From assembly GCA_028753945.1 (NCBI GenBank), contig JAPNXP010000004.1, positions 2,790,001-2,854,000 of the forward strand: DNA of 64,000 bases, given 5' to 3'. Source of the stretch: Hexactinellida sp. DTS-2022. Taxonomy: Eukaryota; Porifera; Hexactinellida. A program made the position numbers and the translations under genes. The number at the start of each line of letters is the position of its first letter. Position 1 is the stretch's first letter. The notes under the pieces were generated by a model. That model had not been told where the DNA came from and ran no database searches. It saw only the letters and a program-made list of their open reading frames with translations. Below, one piece after another: positions 46,360-56,963 of this stretch.

Positions 46360-46826
46360 TTAGCAGAAAATACGTATAAAAATTACAGTATAGTATATTA
46401 TAGTTTAGTATAGAAGTGGAAATTGTCTTCACTTTGGGTGCATCTTTATAACTTCTTGTTGATTCAAACAAGCTAGGAAATATTTAACATTGTAATATAT
46501 ATTTTCTATTGTCATGAAAAAAACTTGTGGTGATATTCTTCTAAGGATAGAAAACAACTGTTCACAGGCTTGAGAATTTAAGTCATAGATGCTATTTGTG
46601 TTGATTGATGACATTGCATAGGATGAGTTGCAAAGATGGTTTCGTGAATGAAACCCGATCTATAAGAAAGGTAGTTTCCGAAATAACTGAGGATCCCTAC
46701 ATATAAGGAAAATAAACTTTAAAATGCCAATATTGTAATGACTGTAATTACAAGTCAGGAATATTACATTTATAAGTTACCTAATCATGCACGTATTATG
46801 CAGGTTGCACGCATCATCATAGATAA
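46360..46826. other. No gene recognised
   Basis: Sequence after the Ulp1-like stop codon. The - strand frame at 46,429-46,614 has no features I can support. Confidence 0.4.
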
Positions 46827-47293
46827 CTAGCGGGCTTCGCTTGCTAGGTCCCTTCGCGGCAGAACACAACCACACACCAACCGCTTCGCGGTTGGTGTGT
46901 GGTTTATATACTCCTAATATTGATTATAAAGCGTGAATTTTAATGATTACGTCATCATGTGATAATGAGCAAGCATATTGGAAATCTGGTGTGACCAACG
47001 TGTCCGCATCATTAATGTGCATGTTCTATTAAATTATCAGATTTTTATCTCTTAGAAGGTGCGAATTATGTGCGATTAAGTTAATTTTCAGGGTTCTCGA
47101 AATGTGACAATGACGTCATAACTTGTCGAGGTGTGAGAAATTTTGAGTGGAAACCTCAAATTGTTGGCGAGTGCCAAAGTTACCGCTATATGCCAAAAAT
47201 CACACTTGGAAACCGTCCAGTTTCTTCAATCAACTCGGAACATACAAACAAATATATATATATACACCCACCCTTGTGTTTTAATAGTATAGA
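46827..47293 (-). mobile_element. Complete nonautonomous Helitron, canonical borders
   Basis: On the - strand: host A, TCTATACTATTAAAACACAA ... GCGAAGCCCGCTAG, host T. A GC hairpin (ACCGCTTCGCGGT) lies inside the 3' end. 467 bp, non-coding. Closely related to 21,295-22,971 and carries the empty site for the foldback element found there. Confidence 0.88.
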
Positions 47294-47348
47294 TAATGCG
47301 TGGAAGGATTCTGAAATATCTTAAAATTAGATTGAAAACTATGACAGT

Positions 47349-47463
47349 TTGTTTTGCCGGAAATGGCCCCCCCCTACAGATTTGGCCCGGGGGGTCCAAA
47401 TCTGTAAAATATCATTTTGCTTTACAGAAATGGACCCCCCTTTACAGATTTGGACACCCCTTT
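47349..47463 (+). repeat. GGGGTCCAAAT repeat, copy 1
   Basis: TTTTGCCGGAAATGGCCCCC ... TTTACAGATTTGGACACCCC is repeated in inverse orientation at 49,679-49,795; the core is a palindromic pair of GGTCCAAATCTGTAAA units. Confidence 0.7.
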
Positions 47464-47590
47464 CTATAATACTGCAAAGTCATTTACTTGATGCAATACA
47501 TTGCACCAAATCAATCATACCTTGTGCAACATTGTTACAGTAACAAAGTTAATGACGGATCTATCTATCTATCTATCTGTCTATCTATCT

Positions 47591-48652
47591 CAGGGTTTTT
47601 TTAAGGTTGATACCTTGATGTAACTCAGCGCGGCCTTGTTGTAACTCAACAGTGCACAGGCCCAGGGCGACCCGAATCGTGGTGTATCTCCATAAAATAT
47701 TGGTGCAAATTTTTCACCAAGATCGGCCTTAAAAAATCCAAAATTGCAGCCTGTGCCGACGCATGTTCCTTTGGAGCACTATATTTTGTTGGTTGTTTAT
47801 TGATGGTGCCTCCAAAGGAGTATGCTGTCGGCCCAGGCTGCAATTTTGAATTTTTTTCGCAAAGTCATCAACGCCTCAAGGTGTCGAGAACCATTTGTTA
47901 ATTGGTCCGAGTCACAAGGAAATGTAGATAAATTTGAAGTTTGTTTCTATCATAAACCATCTAGAGTTTAATGCCATTCATTCATTATGTATTGATAATA
48001 AATTATATTATTAGTTAATTTATAATAATTTAGCAATGTTATCCACGGTGAGTTGAGTTGAGTCAACAAATTCCTTATATTATTTTATTTTATTTAATCC
48101 ATTGTATAGTAATACTACAATTAAATAGAAGCCAGCTGGAATTTATAAGTTAAATCAATATATTTATCGCAAGTTGAAACAATAGTGAAAGATTTGACAA
48201 GTTAAATCAATATAATTATTACAAGTTGAAACAATAGAATTAGATTTCACAGTTTTATTGAAATTGAAGTGTGAGTAAACAAAGAGATTTCTACCCCTAT
48301 TTAAGGCAGAAATTAAACCCTTTATTGAAAATCTTCTTCTCCCATCAGAAGCAGAATTTTATGGTGAATCCAAATGTGAAATAAAATTTTTGGGTTTAGT
48401 AAACATTTTTTTAGTTATGGACCAGACAAATTTTGAAAGGTGTTAAAGATGTGTCAAAAATTTGATATTTCAAAAATCGTAACCCCAGGTGCAAATTAGA
48501 AGGGCACTCCGCACCTACATGCCAAGTTTCAGCTCTCTATGTCTAAAGGTGTGCCCAGGGCAACCGTCTACGGAGAAAAAATGATAATAAAGGCAGTAAG
48601 ATTAGAACTGGGCCACTATACTATAGTAAAGTCGGCACTGTAAAAAACCCTG
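47591..48652. mobile_element. 1.06-kb hAT-like element inside a Helitron 5' end
   Basis: CAGGGTTTTTTTAAGG...TGTAAAAAACCCTG. It is flanked by GTCTATCTATCT on both sides, consistent with an 8-bp duplication within an ATCT tract. A stem (GCAGCCTGTGCCGAC/GTCGGCCCAGGCTGC) lies at 47,743-47,842. No transposase. Confidence 0.75.
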
Positions 48653-48653
48653 G

Positions 48654-49361
48654 TCTATCTATCTATTGAAAACACAATTGTCGTTTGTTTGTGTATTTGT
48701 CCAGAATTAATAGAAAAGAGCATGTGATCTAAAGATCTGAAAATTTGCATGCAGGGATAATTTTACACACTGACAACGATCTATTGGTTTTCTAAACGAA
48801 ATAATTGGATTATAGCGTCATAAAGGCACATATTTGGGAATAAGTCTTTCAGTTTTTATCTGATTCGCCCACAATTTAGATGACAAAACAATATAAAATG
48901 AGACACATGTATACCGATTATGGGATCCTAAAGTCATGTAGGAACTAATTTTATTTCAGCTCTTATAATTTTGATTCAGTGGACACAAAATTTTGTCACA
49001 TTCTAAAATATATAAATTGCATGTTTCCTAATTTTTTACAATTAATTATTATGCAGAAGTTTAATTCAGGGTTAGGAAATTACTTTGCACAGCAATTTAC
49101 TGAATTATTTAATTACGTATAATTATCAGCCACAGGTTTCAATTACTATTTTATAATTTGAAATGGTCCATAATTTTAGGTACGCATAACGAATGAACTA
49201 AGGCCACAAATATGACTTTGTGGGGAATATACGTATATTATACGGCAAGCATATTTATGCAAATATATAATTGAGCTTATGGCATAAAAGGCCGCGCAGC
49301 GGCCGTCAGTTGAGGTGTGAAGCACCGAACCGTCTCGATGCGACCGAGACCGAAGGGCTCG
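48654..49361 (+). mobile_element. Nonautonomous Helitron
   Basis: 5' region TCTATCTATTGAAAACACAA and body as in 43,219-44,782; 3' end CGAGACCGAAGGGCTCG at 49,361. The GGCCGCGCAGCGGCC stem lies at 49,290-49,304. Its 5' tip is separated from older flank by the hAT element. Confidence 0.7.
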
Positions 49362-49678
49362 TAATTCCAAAATTATACATTGTTGAATGATAAATGTTAA
49401 AATATGAAGGTATAGAACAGCACAAGCAAAAGCGAGTTCTTCCAAATAATAACTATAACTTTGTCGGAAGAATCAACTGTATCGTATGTGTTTCTACCCA
49501 TGCTGGTTATAAATCTTAGCTGCGTGTTAACTGTTAGTTAATTAAAATCTTATACTTGATATTAGTTAACTATTATTTTTCAAGTTATGTATGCATTAAA
49601 CTAAAACGAAATAACTAATGGTTGTGAGATATTTTCTAGTCACACACTCAAGTAAACGACTTTGCAGTATTAAAGAAA
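49362..49678. other. No gene recognised
   Basis: AT-rich spacer between a Helitron and a short repeat. Confidence 0.4.
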
Positions 49679-49795
49679 AGGGGGTCCAAATATGTAAAGG
49701 AGGTGCATTTCTGTAAAGCAAAATGATATTTTACAGATTTGGACACCCCGGGCCAAATCTGTAGGGGGGGGCCATTTCATGCAAAACAAGAGGAC
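49679..49795 (-). repeat. GGGGTCCAAAT repeat, copy 2 (inverted)
   Basis: Inverse of 47,349-47,463, ending ATGCAAAACAAG immediately before the satellite array. Confidence 0.7.
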
Positions 49796-49805
49796 TCCTT
49801 TTAAA

Positions 49806-51163
49806 GCACTTTTGGGCACCGTCTATGACTAATGTATATTTCTTAGTCGGGCAGGATGATAAGCATAGTTGTTATTATAGAGAGTTACTTTTGGGCACAG
49901 TCTATGACTAATGTATATTTCTTAGTAGGGCAGCTTAATAAGCATAGTTGTTATTATAGAGAGTTACTTTTGGGCACAGTCTATGACTAAAGCATATTTC
50001 TTAGTAGGGAAGCTTAATAAGCACAGTTGTTATTTATAGAGAGGTACATTCGCGCACTGTTTATGAATAATGTATATTTCAGGGCAGCATAATATGCACA
50101 TTAGTTATTATAAAGAGGTACTTTTGCGCACCGTCTAAGACTAAATTATATTCATATTTGGGGAGGTTAATAAGTACAGTTGTAATTATAGAGAGGTTAC
50201 TTTAACGCCCTGTTTTTGAATAATGTATATTTCTTAGTCAGAAAGAATAACAAGCACAGTTGTTATTATAGAGGTGACTTTTGTGCACCGTCTATGACTA
50301 ATGTATATTCCTTATTTGGGCAGCATAATAAGCACAGATTTATCATAGAGTAGTACTTTTGCGCACCATATATGACTAACATTGTATTATAAGTTGTGGA
50401 GCATAATTAGCACATTTGTTATTATAGAGAGGTACTTTTGGGCCCCATCTAGGATTAATGTATATTTCTTATTTGGGCAGCATAATAAGCACAGTTTTTA
50501 TCATAGTGTTACTTTTGCGCGCCATATAGGACTAACTTTGTATTCTAAGTTGTTGAGCATAATAAGCACATTTGTTATTATAGAGAGGTATTTTGCGCAC
50601 CCTTTTTGACTAATCGATATTTCTTAGTTAGGCAGCATAATAAGCACAGTTGTTATTTTAGAGAGTTACTTTTGGGCACCGTCTATGACTAATGTATATT
50701 TCTTAGTCGGGCAGGATAATAAGCATAGTTGTTATTATAGAGAGTTACTTTTGGGCACCGTCTAAGACTAATGTATATTTCTTAGTAGGGCCACATAACA
50801 AGCATAGTTGTTATTATAGAGAGGTACTTTATGGCACCATCTATGACTAATATATATTCTCAGTTGTGGAGCATAATTAGCGGATTTGTTATTATAGAGA
50901 GGTTCTATTGGCCCAGTCTATGACTAATGTATATTTCTTATTAGGGTAGCATAATAATCACAGTTGTTATTATAGACAGGTGCTTTTGGGCATCGTTTAT
51001 GACTAATGTATATTTATTAGTAGGGCAGCATAATAAGCACATTATTTATTATTAAGAGGAACTTTTGCGCACCGTCTAAGAATAATGTATTTTCTTATTT
51101 GTGGAGCATAATAATCACATTCTTTATTATAGAGAAGTACTTTTACGCACTGTTTATAACTAA
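49806..51163 (+). repeat. 79-80-bp satellite, array 1 (about 17 units)
   Basis: Successive units of the type ACTAATGTATATTTCTTAGT, GGGCAGCATAATAAGCACAG, TTGTTATTATAGAGAGGTAC, TTTTGCGCACCGTCTATG; two adjacent starts at 49,828 and 49,907 give a period of 79. Units differ at many positions, so the array is old. It ends at ...TATAACTAA against a Helitron-like 3' end at 51,164. Short frames in it are repeat artefacts. Confidence 0.93.
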
Positions 51164-51300
51164 CTTGCGCGCTTCGCACGCTAGGTCGCTTCGCGACAAC
51201 ACATCCACACAACAATCGCTTTGCGGTTGTTGTGTGCTTGCTTTCATCACTTCGTGCCGTGAGGCGTCTATGTGATTATTACCTGTCACAGTCCTTTCGG
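51164..51300 (-). mobile_element. Helitron-like 3' terminus next to the satellite
   Basis: On the - strand the sequence ends GCGAAGCGCGCAAG, next to host T, with the hairpin AACCGCAAAGCGATTG-type and ACCTAGCGTGCGAAG upstream, matching the 3' ends at 21,295 and 46,827 except CAAG for CTAG. The body to the right is not obviously related to the short Helitrons; it may be the 3' end of the larger Helitron complex. Confidence 0.6.
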
Positions 51301-51656
51301 ACTTCGTCCCTCAATTGATTTATGTATCCCCGATCCCTTAGCGTTCTCTTAGTAACATTTACAATCTCCATTTTTCTAGCACATAATATTTGACTAAGCT
51401 AGCAATTGTGTACAGAATGCAAATTTGAATTTCTTTCTTTTTATCATTTCTGAATCATCGAGGTACTGAGTGATGGTTTTCATACAACTAATATATTAAT
51501 GAGCATTTCAATGTGTTAGTTAGACATAACAAAGATTTGTATATATTCGCTATGTTATTATCCTTAATTGGTTGCTACTTTTTTTCAAAATCTGTTGCCC
51601 CCATTTCCCTCAGAAAAATATAAAGGCAAACAAATCACGTACTAAAATCTTTTACT

Positions 51657-52525
51657 CTATACTTCCACCTCCTCCTCCTCCTCTTCCTATATATTGACGA
51701 ATCTATAACAAAGCACAGTATGACGTAATAGATCTAGTAAAGCTGAAGAGTCAGTGAAGACATATTATACTTACCTAATCCGATGTCTTTCGTTTCTAGA
51801 TAGGAAAGATATATCAAAAATGAAAATACTATGGACATTCTTATATTAAAAATCTAACTTATAGAATGTGTTTATATATAAGTATACTAAACTTACTTTC
51901 TTCTTTGCCCCCCAGGGGCCCGTTACGGGAAGAGGAGAGGCTACCTCTTCCCCCCCTCTCTCTTCTTCCCCTGGTTGGGATCTCATCTTCTACACGAATT
52001 ATAAACGTTTTGAAAGCGATTATATATGAAATACTAAATCTATTAAATTAACTCACATTTTCTTTCCGCCCTCTTCCCTTCTGAGGCAGGGGATTTTCCT
52101 CCCCTGCCTCAGCCCCTATCCTCTTCCCGGTGGTGGCGGTGGCTGGTTTCTATAATATATACAGTCTATATATATATATATAGACTGACAAATTATAACC
52201 CATACCAAACTAACCTTGGACGCTATAGGACGTTGTGACTTTTTCTATAATATCATAAGAAAATATACAATAAGCTTATGATATAGAGAACATTAAAAAG
52301 ACTACTCACATAGTTGTCCGCTTCTATCTCTGCCTATAAAACAAACTGAATAACCACTTGAAAATATATATCACAATTATGTAAACTTACCAATAATAGA
52401 GCTGCCTTCGTAAGCCCGGCGAGTATCCCGGCTAATTCCGGGATACCTCGCCGGGCTCCTTCTGATTGGCTTTGGCCCCGACCCCGGCTCCTCCCTCTTC
52501 CCCTCCTCTTCTTATTATGAAGCAT
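51657..52525 (-). CDS. Compact micro-exon gene, unknown product
   Basis: Seven exons can be read on the - strand: 52,391-52,525 (ATG, 45 codons), 52,310-52,333 (8), 52,215-52,244 (10), 52,057-52,149 (31), 51,897-51,989 (31), 51,775-51,795 (6 plus TAG) and 51,657-51,686 (9 plus TAG). Every donor is GTAAGT, GTGAGT or GTTAGT, most acceptors end ATAG or GTAG, and every junction is in phase 0. Introns are 57-101 nt. The product is about 131 residues (134 if the 21-nt exon is skipped): KKRRGRGRSRGRGQSQ, a hydrophobic patch PELAGILAGLTKAALLL, then basic, Gly/Glu/Pro-rich segments (AEIEADNY; KKSQRPIASK; ...RGRKEN; ...WGAKKK). Low complexity suggests a disordered basic, perhaps nucleic-acid-binding protein; this is inference. 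It lies on the same strand as Helitron 2 and may be captured cargo. Confidence 0.68.
51927..51952. other. Hairpin in the 51,897-51,989 exon
   Basis: GGGAAGAGG and CCTCTTCCC pair around an 8-nt loop inside the coding exon. Confidence 0.6.
52081..52112. other. Hairpin in the 52,057-52,149 exon
   Basis: CTGAGGCAGGGGA and TCCCCTGCCTCAG form a perfect 13-bp stem with a 6-nt loop inside the coding exon. Confidence 0.75.
52414..52456. other. Hairpin in the first exon of the micro-exon gene
   Basis: GCCCGGCGAG/TATCCCGG pairs with CCGGGATA/CCTCGCCGGGC, with one bulged or mismatched base and a 6-nt loop. Confidence 0.7.
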
Positions 52526-52569
52526 GCTAATGACATAAAACAATACAATGCATTAAGACGCTGAAAATT

Positions 52570-52616
52570 CGTAAATCTGCCGAAAGCAAATCTGCCGAAC
52601 GTAAATCTGCCGAAAA
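52570..52616 (-). repeat. Three 15-bp repeats encoding FGRFT/FGRFA
   Basis: On the - strand TTCGGCAGATTTACG and close variants occur three times in one open frame (52,432-52,635), just upstream of the micro-exon gene ATG. The frame lacks an ATG start there. Related TTCGGCAG motifs are scattered at 52,990-53,100. Confidence 0.5.
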
Positions 52617-52639
52617 ATACGAATAGAAACGACAAAATT

Positions 52640-53234
52640 TATGTCATTATGTGTTCAGTCCCTCAGGGTTCTCCTATAATTGAATGAGGAGTGCACTTGG
52701 GACACACTCTGTACCTTTCCCCAAACGTGGTGATCCATTTTTCTGAGACAGAATACCATCCGGAAATGATATTCTGCACTTTAGTAACTCAATCATTCCT
52801 TCACTAAGGGGAACCCAGCAACTTCAAACCGTAGACTATGCTCTAAGAAATAGTGCATAATCTATTCCAAGTGTACCCCGAAAGGTACTCCACTCTAGTT
52901 TCACCAAGTATCAACCTGATAAACAAATACTTTAAAATTGCACTTAAAAATATCAGGAGTACTACTGGCTACTTACCATAGTAGGGGAAGATCAGCGAAC
53001 AATCTAAGGACAAACTGCCGAAGTAGAATCCGCCAAAGAGTGCGACCACTCAATATACGAATCTGCCACGATACTTATCAGCAAACTACCGAAGTAGAGA
53101 CCAACAAAGCAAATTACAACTCCGCATATGAATTTGATCACACGATACCAATGATCTACATCTCCACAGGCTAATACAGAATCACCGATAAAACCATGGT
53201 CAAATTCACCAGTTAGAATGACACGGTAGAAAGT
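52640..53234. other. No gene recognised
   Basis: Region between the micro-exon gene and Helitron 2. One donor-like site on the - strand (CTACTATG/GTAAGTAGCC) lies at 52,975. No exon could be supported. Confidence 0.4.
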
Positions 53235-53885
53235 TCAAAGGAACCCGCCACCCAATCTCATGAATGATTGCACATATTGATTCACAAACCAATACTTGTC
53301 ATGTACTGCAAAGTAAATGCAGTACACACAATATATTAGTAGAACTATCGAGTTACTGGTAAATGGATCAAAGTATTCCATAACAATTTGATGGTAAATT
53401 CTATGGTAAATTACCCCTAGTTTTTGACCTTCATAGATTGGATCACATTCTAACGGAAGCTCCAAATGTTCATGAATATAAACATGACGGATACTCCAAT
53501 TGTTAGGGTTAACATCAGTTGCGTCAATTGACACCACGTCTATCCGAGCTAAAGCCCCGATCATATTCAACTCAGTGTTAGTACCCCACTCATTTCGAGA
53601 TCTAATTCGATCTATATGACAGTGGAGGTCCTGTTCACTGAATATGCCTGATCTGCCCATCACATTAAAATAATGCTGTGGATTTGCCTCAAACTTACAG
53701 ATCAAACATTGTTTAAGAATATGATGCGACCTCTCGTTACCAAAAATGATATGAGATAGAGCTCGGTATAGACAGTACCATCACCATAAACTGGACACAA
53801 ATGGAATCCAATTCCAAATTTATCACACAGTTTTGTGGCGAGTGATGAATAATAACGCAACGATGTTCCACGTATTGAAAGATCT
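53235..53885 (-). pseudogene. Helitron 2: OTU-type cysteine protease, broken
   Basis: Order on the - strand: LSIRGTSLRYYSSLATKLCD, then VYGDG at the OTU active site, where a one-base frameshift destroys the Cys codon frame, then NPQHYFNVMGRSGIFSEQDL, NTELNMIGALARIDVVSIDA, SIRHVYIHEHLELPLE and YHQIVMEYFDPF at the end. The body is more complete than in Helitron 1. In an active enzyme the Cys, Asp and a C-terminal His cleave ubiquitin linkages. It is the distal domain of the element, after the helicase. Confidence 0.72.
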
Positions 53886-54467
53886 TCCCGATTCGGTAAT
53901 ATCTCCTCGGAACCTAACCCAATTGATTGGGCTAGATTGAGTCGCATCGCGAGAGTAAATTTGTTTACCGAAGTGATGCCCGAATGTCTTTCCTGTACCG
54001 CCAGGTACGTCGATGAAGAACACCTTAGGATAAACATGAGAATCATCCACGGCTGTCATGATAGTGTTAAATACATTCAGTTGGTCTGCATTCAGTAGGT
54101 TAGTACCTGTTTGGAATCGCTCTAACTGATCACTTACACATAAATCAAGTTCATCCTGAATGACTCTCGGTTCTTCATATCGATTTCGAATATTCCTAGA
54201 CATTGGCATGCCGGGAAAATCCGAAAGAGACTTTCCATGCTTCTCTAAGCGTTGTTCAATATCCAACAATACACTAATCAGTATATGCTCATCCAATTGG
54301 AAATCAGGAATAGACAGGTTAGCGCGATGTAGAAAGTCCTCAGCTAGGGAGGCCTTATGGTTCCTCCAAAGGACTAAAGGATCATTAGGTACATTGAACA
54401 GGAGGATAGTGACAAATAGTTGCCGCATCTGCGGGGGCATTGCAGAAGCAGCTGCATCTGGAAACAC
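53886..54467 (-). pseudogene. Helitron 2: helicase N-terminal part to Walker A, truncated
   Basis: MRQLFVTILLFNVPNDPLVL, SLAEDFLHRANLSIPDFQLD, QRLEKHGKSLSDFPGMPMSR and QLNVFNTIMTAV lead to Walker A, FFIDVPGGTGKTF. Walker B, GGDFRQ and the C-terminal SQGQS-type motif are absent: within about 15 codons the sequence becomes the region upstream of OTU. This is an internal deletion relative to Helitron 1. Confidence 0.78.
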
Positions 54468-54528
54468 TCATCTAACTCCTTATCATCCTCCAACAATCCA
54501 AGACTGCGTGCGGCCTCCTTATAGCTTT

Positions 54529-55985
54529 TCACACAGTACCATCAGCAAGAGTTCGGATGTCCTGAAAGCTCGTAAATCCTGTGACATGGTTGAGGAGAAT
54601 TCTTAAAAAGAAACGTTCTCCTTCCACTGAATGTGCAAAATACATCCGGCCAATCATGGTACCAGATTTATCCCACACAAATTTATCAGGAAAATTTGTA
54701 TAAGTTATATCCCTAGCGCTTTGGAAAGTTTGGTTTGCTACAAACCATCCAGTCAGAGTAGTGTGCCGCTGTTTACTCAATACATCCTCGAGTTTAGTAT
54801 CCTCAGAGAAATATACCGGCTGCTGATGGAGATCATATGCAAAGATACGGTATATCGCCTCTGTAGCAGAAACATACCGACCCTCCAAATAGGTTGATAT
54901 TTCATCAACACGCTTGGTGTCAGCAGTTTTCACAGTCTCACTACCCGATTTGAATTCATCAACACGCTTGGTGTCAGCAGTTTCCACAGTCTCACTGTCT
55001 GATTTGAATTCAACAACTGCTCTATCGTGTCCCTTGTACACGTACTTGTACAGGTACTTAACAGAATTCACTGTACTACAAATTTCCAAGTTAATATGAG
55101 CATTAAACTTCAATGAGAGATAGGGATTGTATGGTACTACCCACCTATTATCAAGCTTAGCTCCGCCCACATTAATAGCACGGCCATTGTCTCTACGACG
55201 ATACATGGGGTAGCCATCTTCAGCAGTTGTTGTAATTGCTGAAAATGCCTTTGGCTATTTCTTAGAGCACTTCCCGTCTCTTAAGCAAGGAGCACTCTTT
55301 TTTGCTACACCACATGGACCATGCATCATACAGCGTCTAACGATAGAGTGCAGTCGAGGTTGCAGATTAGGGTCCGGAAGCTCAGCACAAATAATTCGAT
55401 CATACTCAAGCGGGTCTCTAGGCTTATCCCGGTCAGTGAGTATAATAAGAATGTGAGCGTGAGGCAGACCACGCTTCTGGAATTCAATGGTATATACATG
55501 CCCTAGTGGTTTGCCCAGTACATGCTTTATCATAATATCCCGAAGTAATTCTCGCAACTTCATTCTGAAGACAAGGACTATCAAATCAGGACGATCGCTC
55601 GTTTTCTGATTTAATAGGAGAGCAGACGTATACTCCCACTTCGGATTACACGTAAATGTAATGAATAAGTCTGGCTTACCATATTTACTGACTATACTCA
55701 TCGCATCCTGGTACAACTCAAATATTTGTCGAGGACTACCAGTGTAGGAAGAAGGACAATCTTACGTCCCAGTTCTCTTGAGTCTGTATCACCTGCAGCG
55801 ACTGCATCAGAGAACCCACAGTAAAGATCCACTCGAATCTGCTGCAGGTTCATCTTGATGTAATTCAGCCTCTGCTGTTCTATCTTGGCATACATATCTA
55901 CAGCGCACTGATGAAAGAGTCTACCACAGAGATGCAGCGGACTTTCTTTGCTCCTGATCATCAGACGGTATGAATAGTACTCCAT
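54529..55985 (-). pseudogene. Helitron 2: Rep (HUH nuclease) core, broken
   Basis: The Rep region reads SPLHLCGRLFHQCAVDMYAK, DAMSIVSKYGKPDLFITFTC, then the HUH motif GLPHAHILIIL (about 55,440-55,475), IICAELPDPNLQP, MMHGPCGVAKKSAPCLRDGK, and the two-tyrosine motif KYLYKYVYKGHD (about 55,030-55,065). Both catalytic motifs are intact here, unlike Helitron 1. A frame change near 55,710, an in-frame TAG at 55,255 and a shift near 54,530 inactivate it. Confidence 0.85.
54905..55012 (-). repeat. 54-bp in-frame tandem duplication in Helitron 2 Rep
   Basis: The 18-residue block with ETV.TADTKRVDE occurs twice (54,905-54,958 and 54,959-55,012) with few differences. Helitron 1 has one shorter equivalent. 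Confidence 0.8.
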
Positions 55986-56044
55986 AGCGGTGACACAACC
56001 CTTACCTCGAGCGTGAGGATTTTTCAGCTTCCAGCCATCCTCAC

Positions 56045-56831
56045 CTAAGGAAAGAACAAGACATAATGCAGTGCATCATAAGCGCGGTGAGTCTCTGTAA
56101 TTCGTTGAAGACCGCCTGTCAGCGCGTGCGACACTATTTCTCTGCTGGCCACCTCCTCTCCATAGCCGTCACCTGGCATGATAACAGCTACTTCTGGGGC
56201 CTTGGGCGCATTGTAACGTCGAGGAACCGGAGCACCTTCTGCTCGGATAATCATTCTCACGTTAACCCTCTTAGCATACAACTCAGCCTCTCGCACTCGC
56301 TTATCAGTAATACGGGCTTCGCGCTGCTCGTCCGTCTCCTTACTCTGCCGAGAGGCCTTTCGCTGTCGCTTATCAGTTAGACGAACTTCGCGCTCCTCGT
56401 CCGTCTCCTTACACAGCCGAGAGGCCTTTCGATCTCGCATATCAGTCAGACGAACTCGCGCTCCTCGTCCATTTCCTTACTGTGCCCAGAGGCCTGTCTA
56501 TCCTGGAGGTCAAGGCAACGTGCAACTCTCTTCTTGGGAGTATCAGATAGCAAACGTGAGCCCTGCCGAGAAACGATAGCTCGTATCCTGGCCTTTCTCG
56601 TGTTTGGCGTATCTTTTCGCAAGGTAAGTATATTACGCTTGCACTGCTCTTGGAGACGTCCCGGTGTAGATTTGGGGCTCTGGATTCGCAAACTCAACAG
56701 TCTCATATCACACATCTGTTGTAATCGAAGGAGTCGCTCGTCATTAGTTTCATTCATCCGTTTCTCCTCATCTTATCAGCAGTAGTTTCAGTATTCCCTC
56801 TTAAGGGACCACGTTTAACTTTTTTGGGCAT
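56045..56831 (-). pseudogene. Helitron 2: N-terminal region with basic repeats
   Basis: Starts MPKKVKRGPLRGNTE (ATG at 56,831), then a frame change near 56,770, then repeats of the form ETDEEREVRLTDKRQRKASR, common at the N-terminus of animal Helitron proteins, then YNAPKAPEVAVIMPGDGY and AYDALHYVLFFP. A one-base change at 56,045 breaks the frame where Helitron 1 has its intron. Confidence 0.75.
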
Positions 56832-56963
56832 ATTAAAGTAATCTAATTATTAGTAATTAGAACACCAAGACAAAAATCTTATTAATTCAAAGAATTTATA
56901 GTTTTAAAAGCTCTGTTATGAAGCCTATCTAAACTAAATTATCAATCATGTTATACCTTAATA

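Larger units (their letters stand above)
53235..56831 (-). mobile_element. Autonomous-type Helitron 2, internally deleted
   Basis: Same gene order as Helitron 1 on the - strand: N-terminal basic repeats, Rep, helicase start, OTU. The helicase is cut just after Walker A and joins OTU-upstream sequence directly, so about 400 codons of helicase are missing. Neither end is recognised with certainty; a Helitron-like 3' end of matching orientation lies at 51,164. Confidence 0.82.

Noticed and set aside
47560..47590. ATCT microsatellite as a functional repeat
   Set aside because: Explained by the Helitron 5' end plus slippage and the hAT target duplication.
54160..54606. 148-codon frame on the + strand
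   Set aside because: Shadow of the Helitron 2 helicase region on the - strand.
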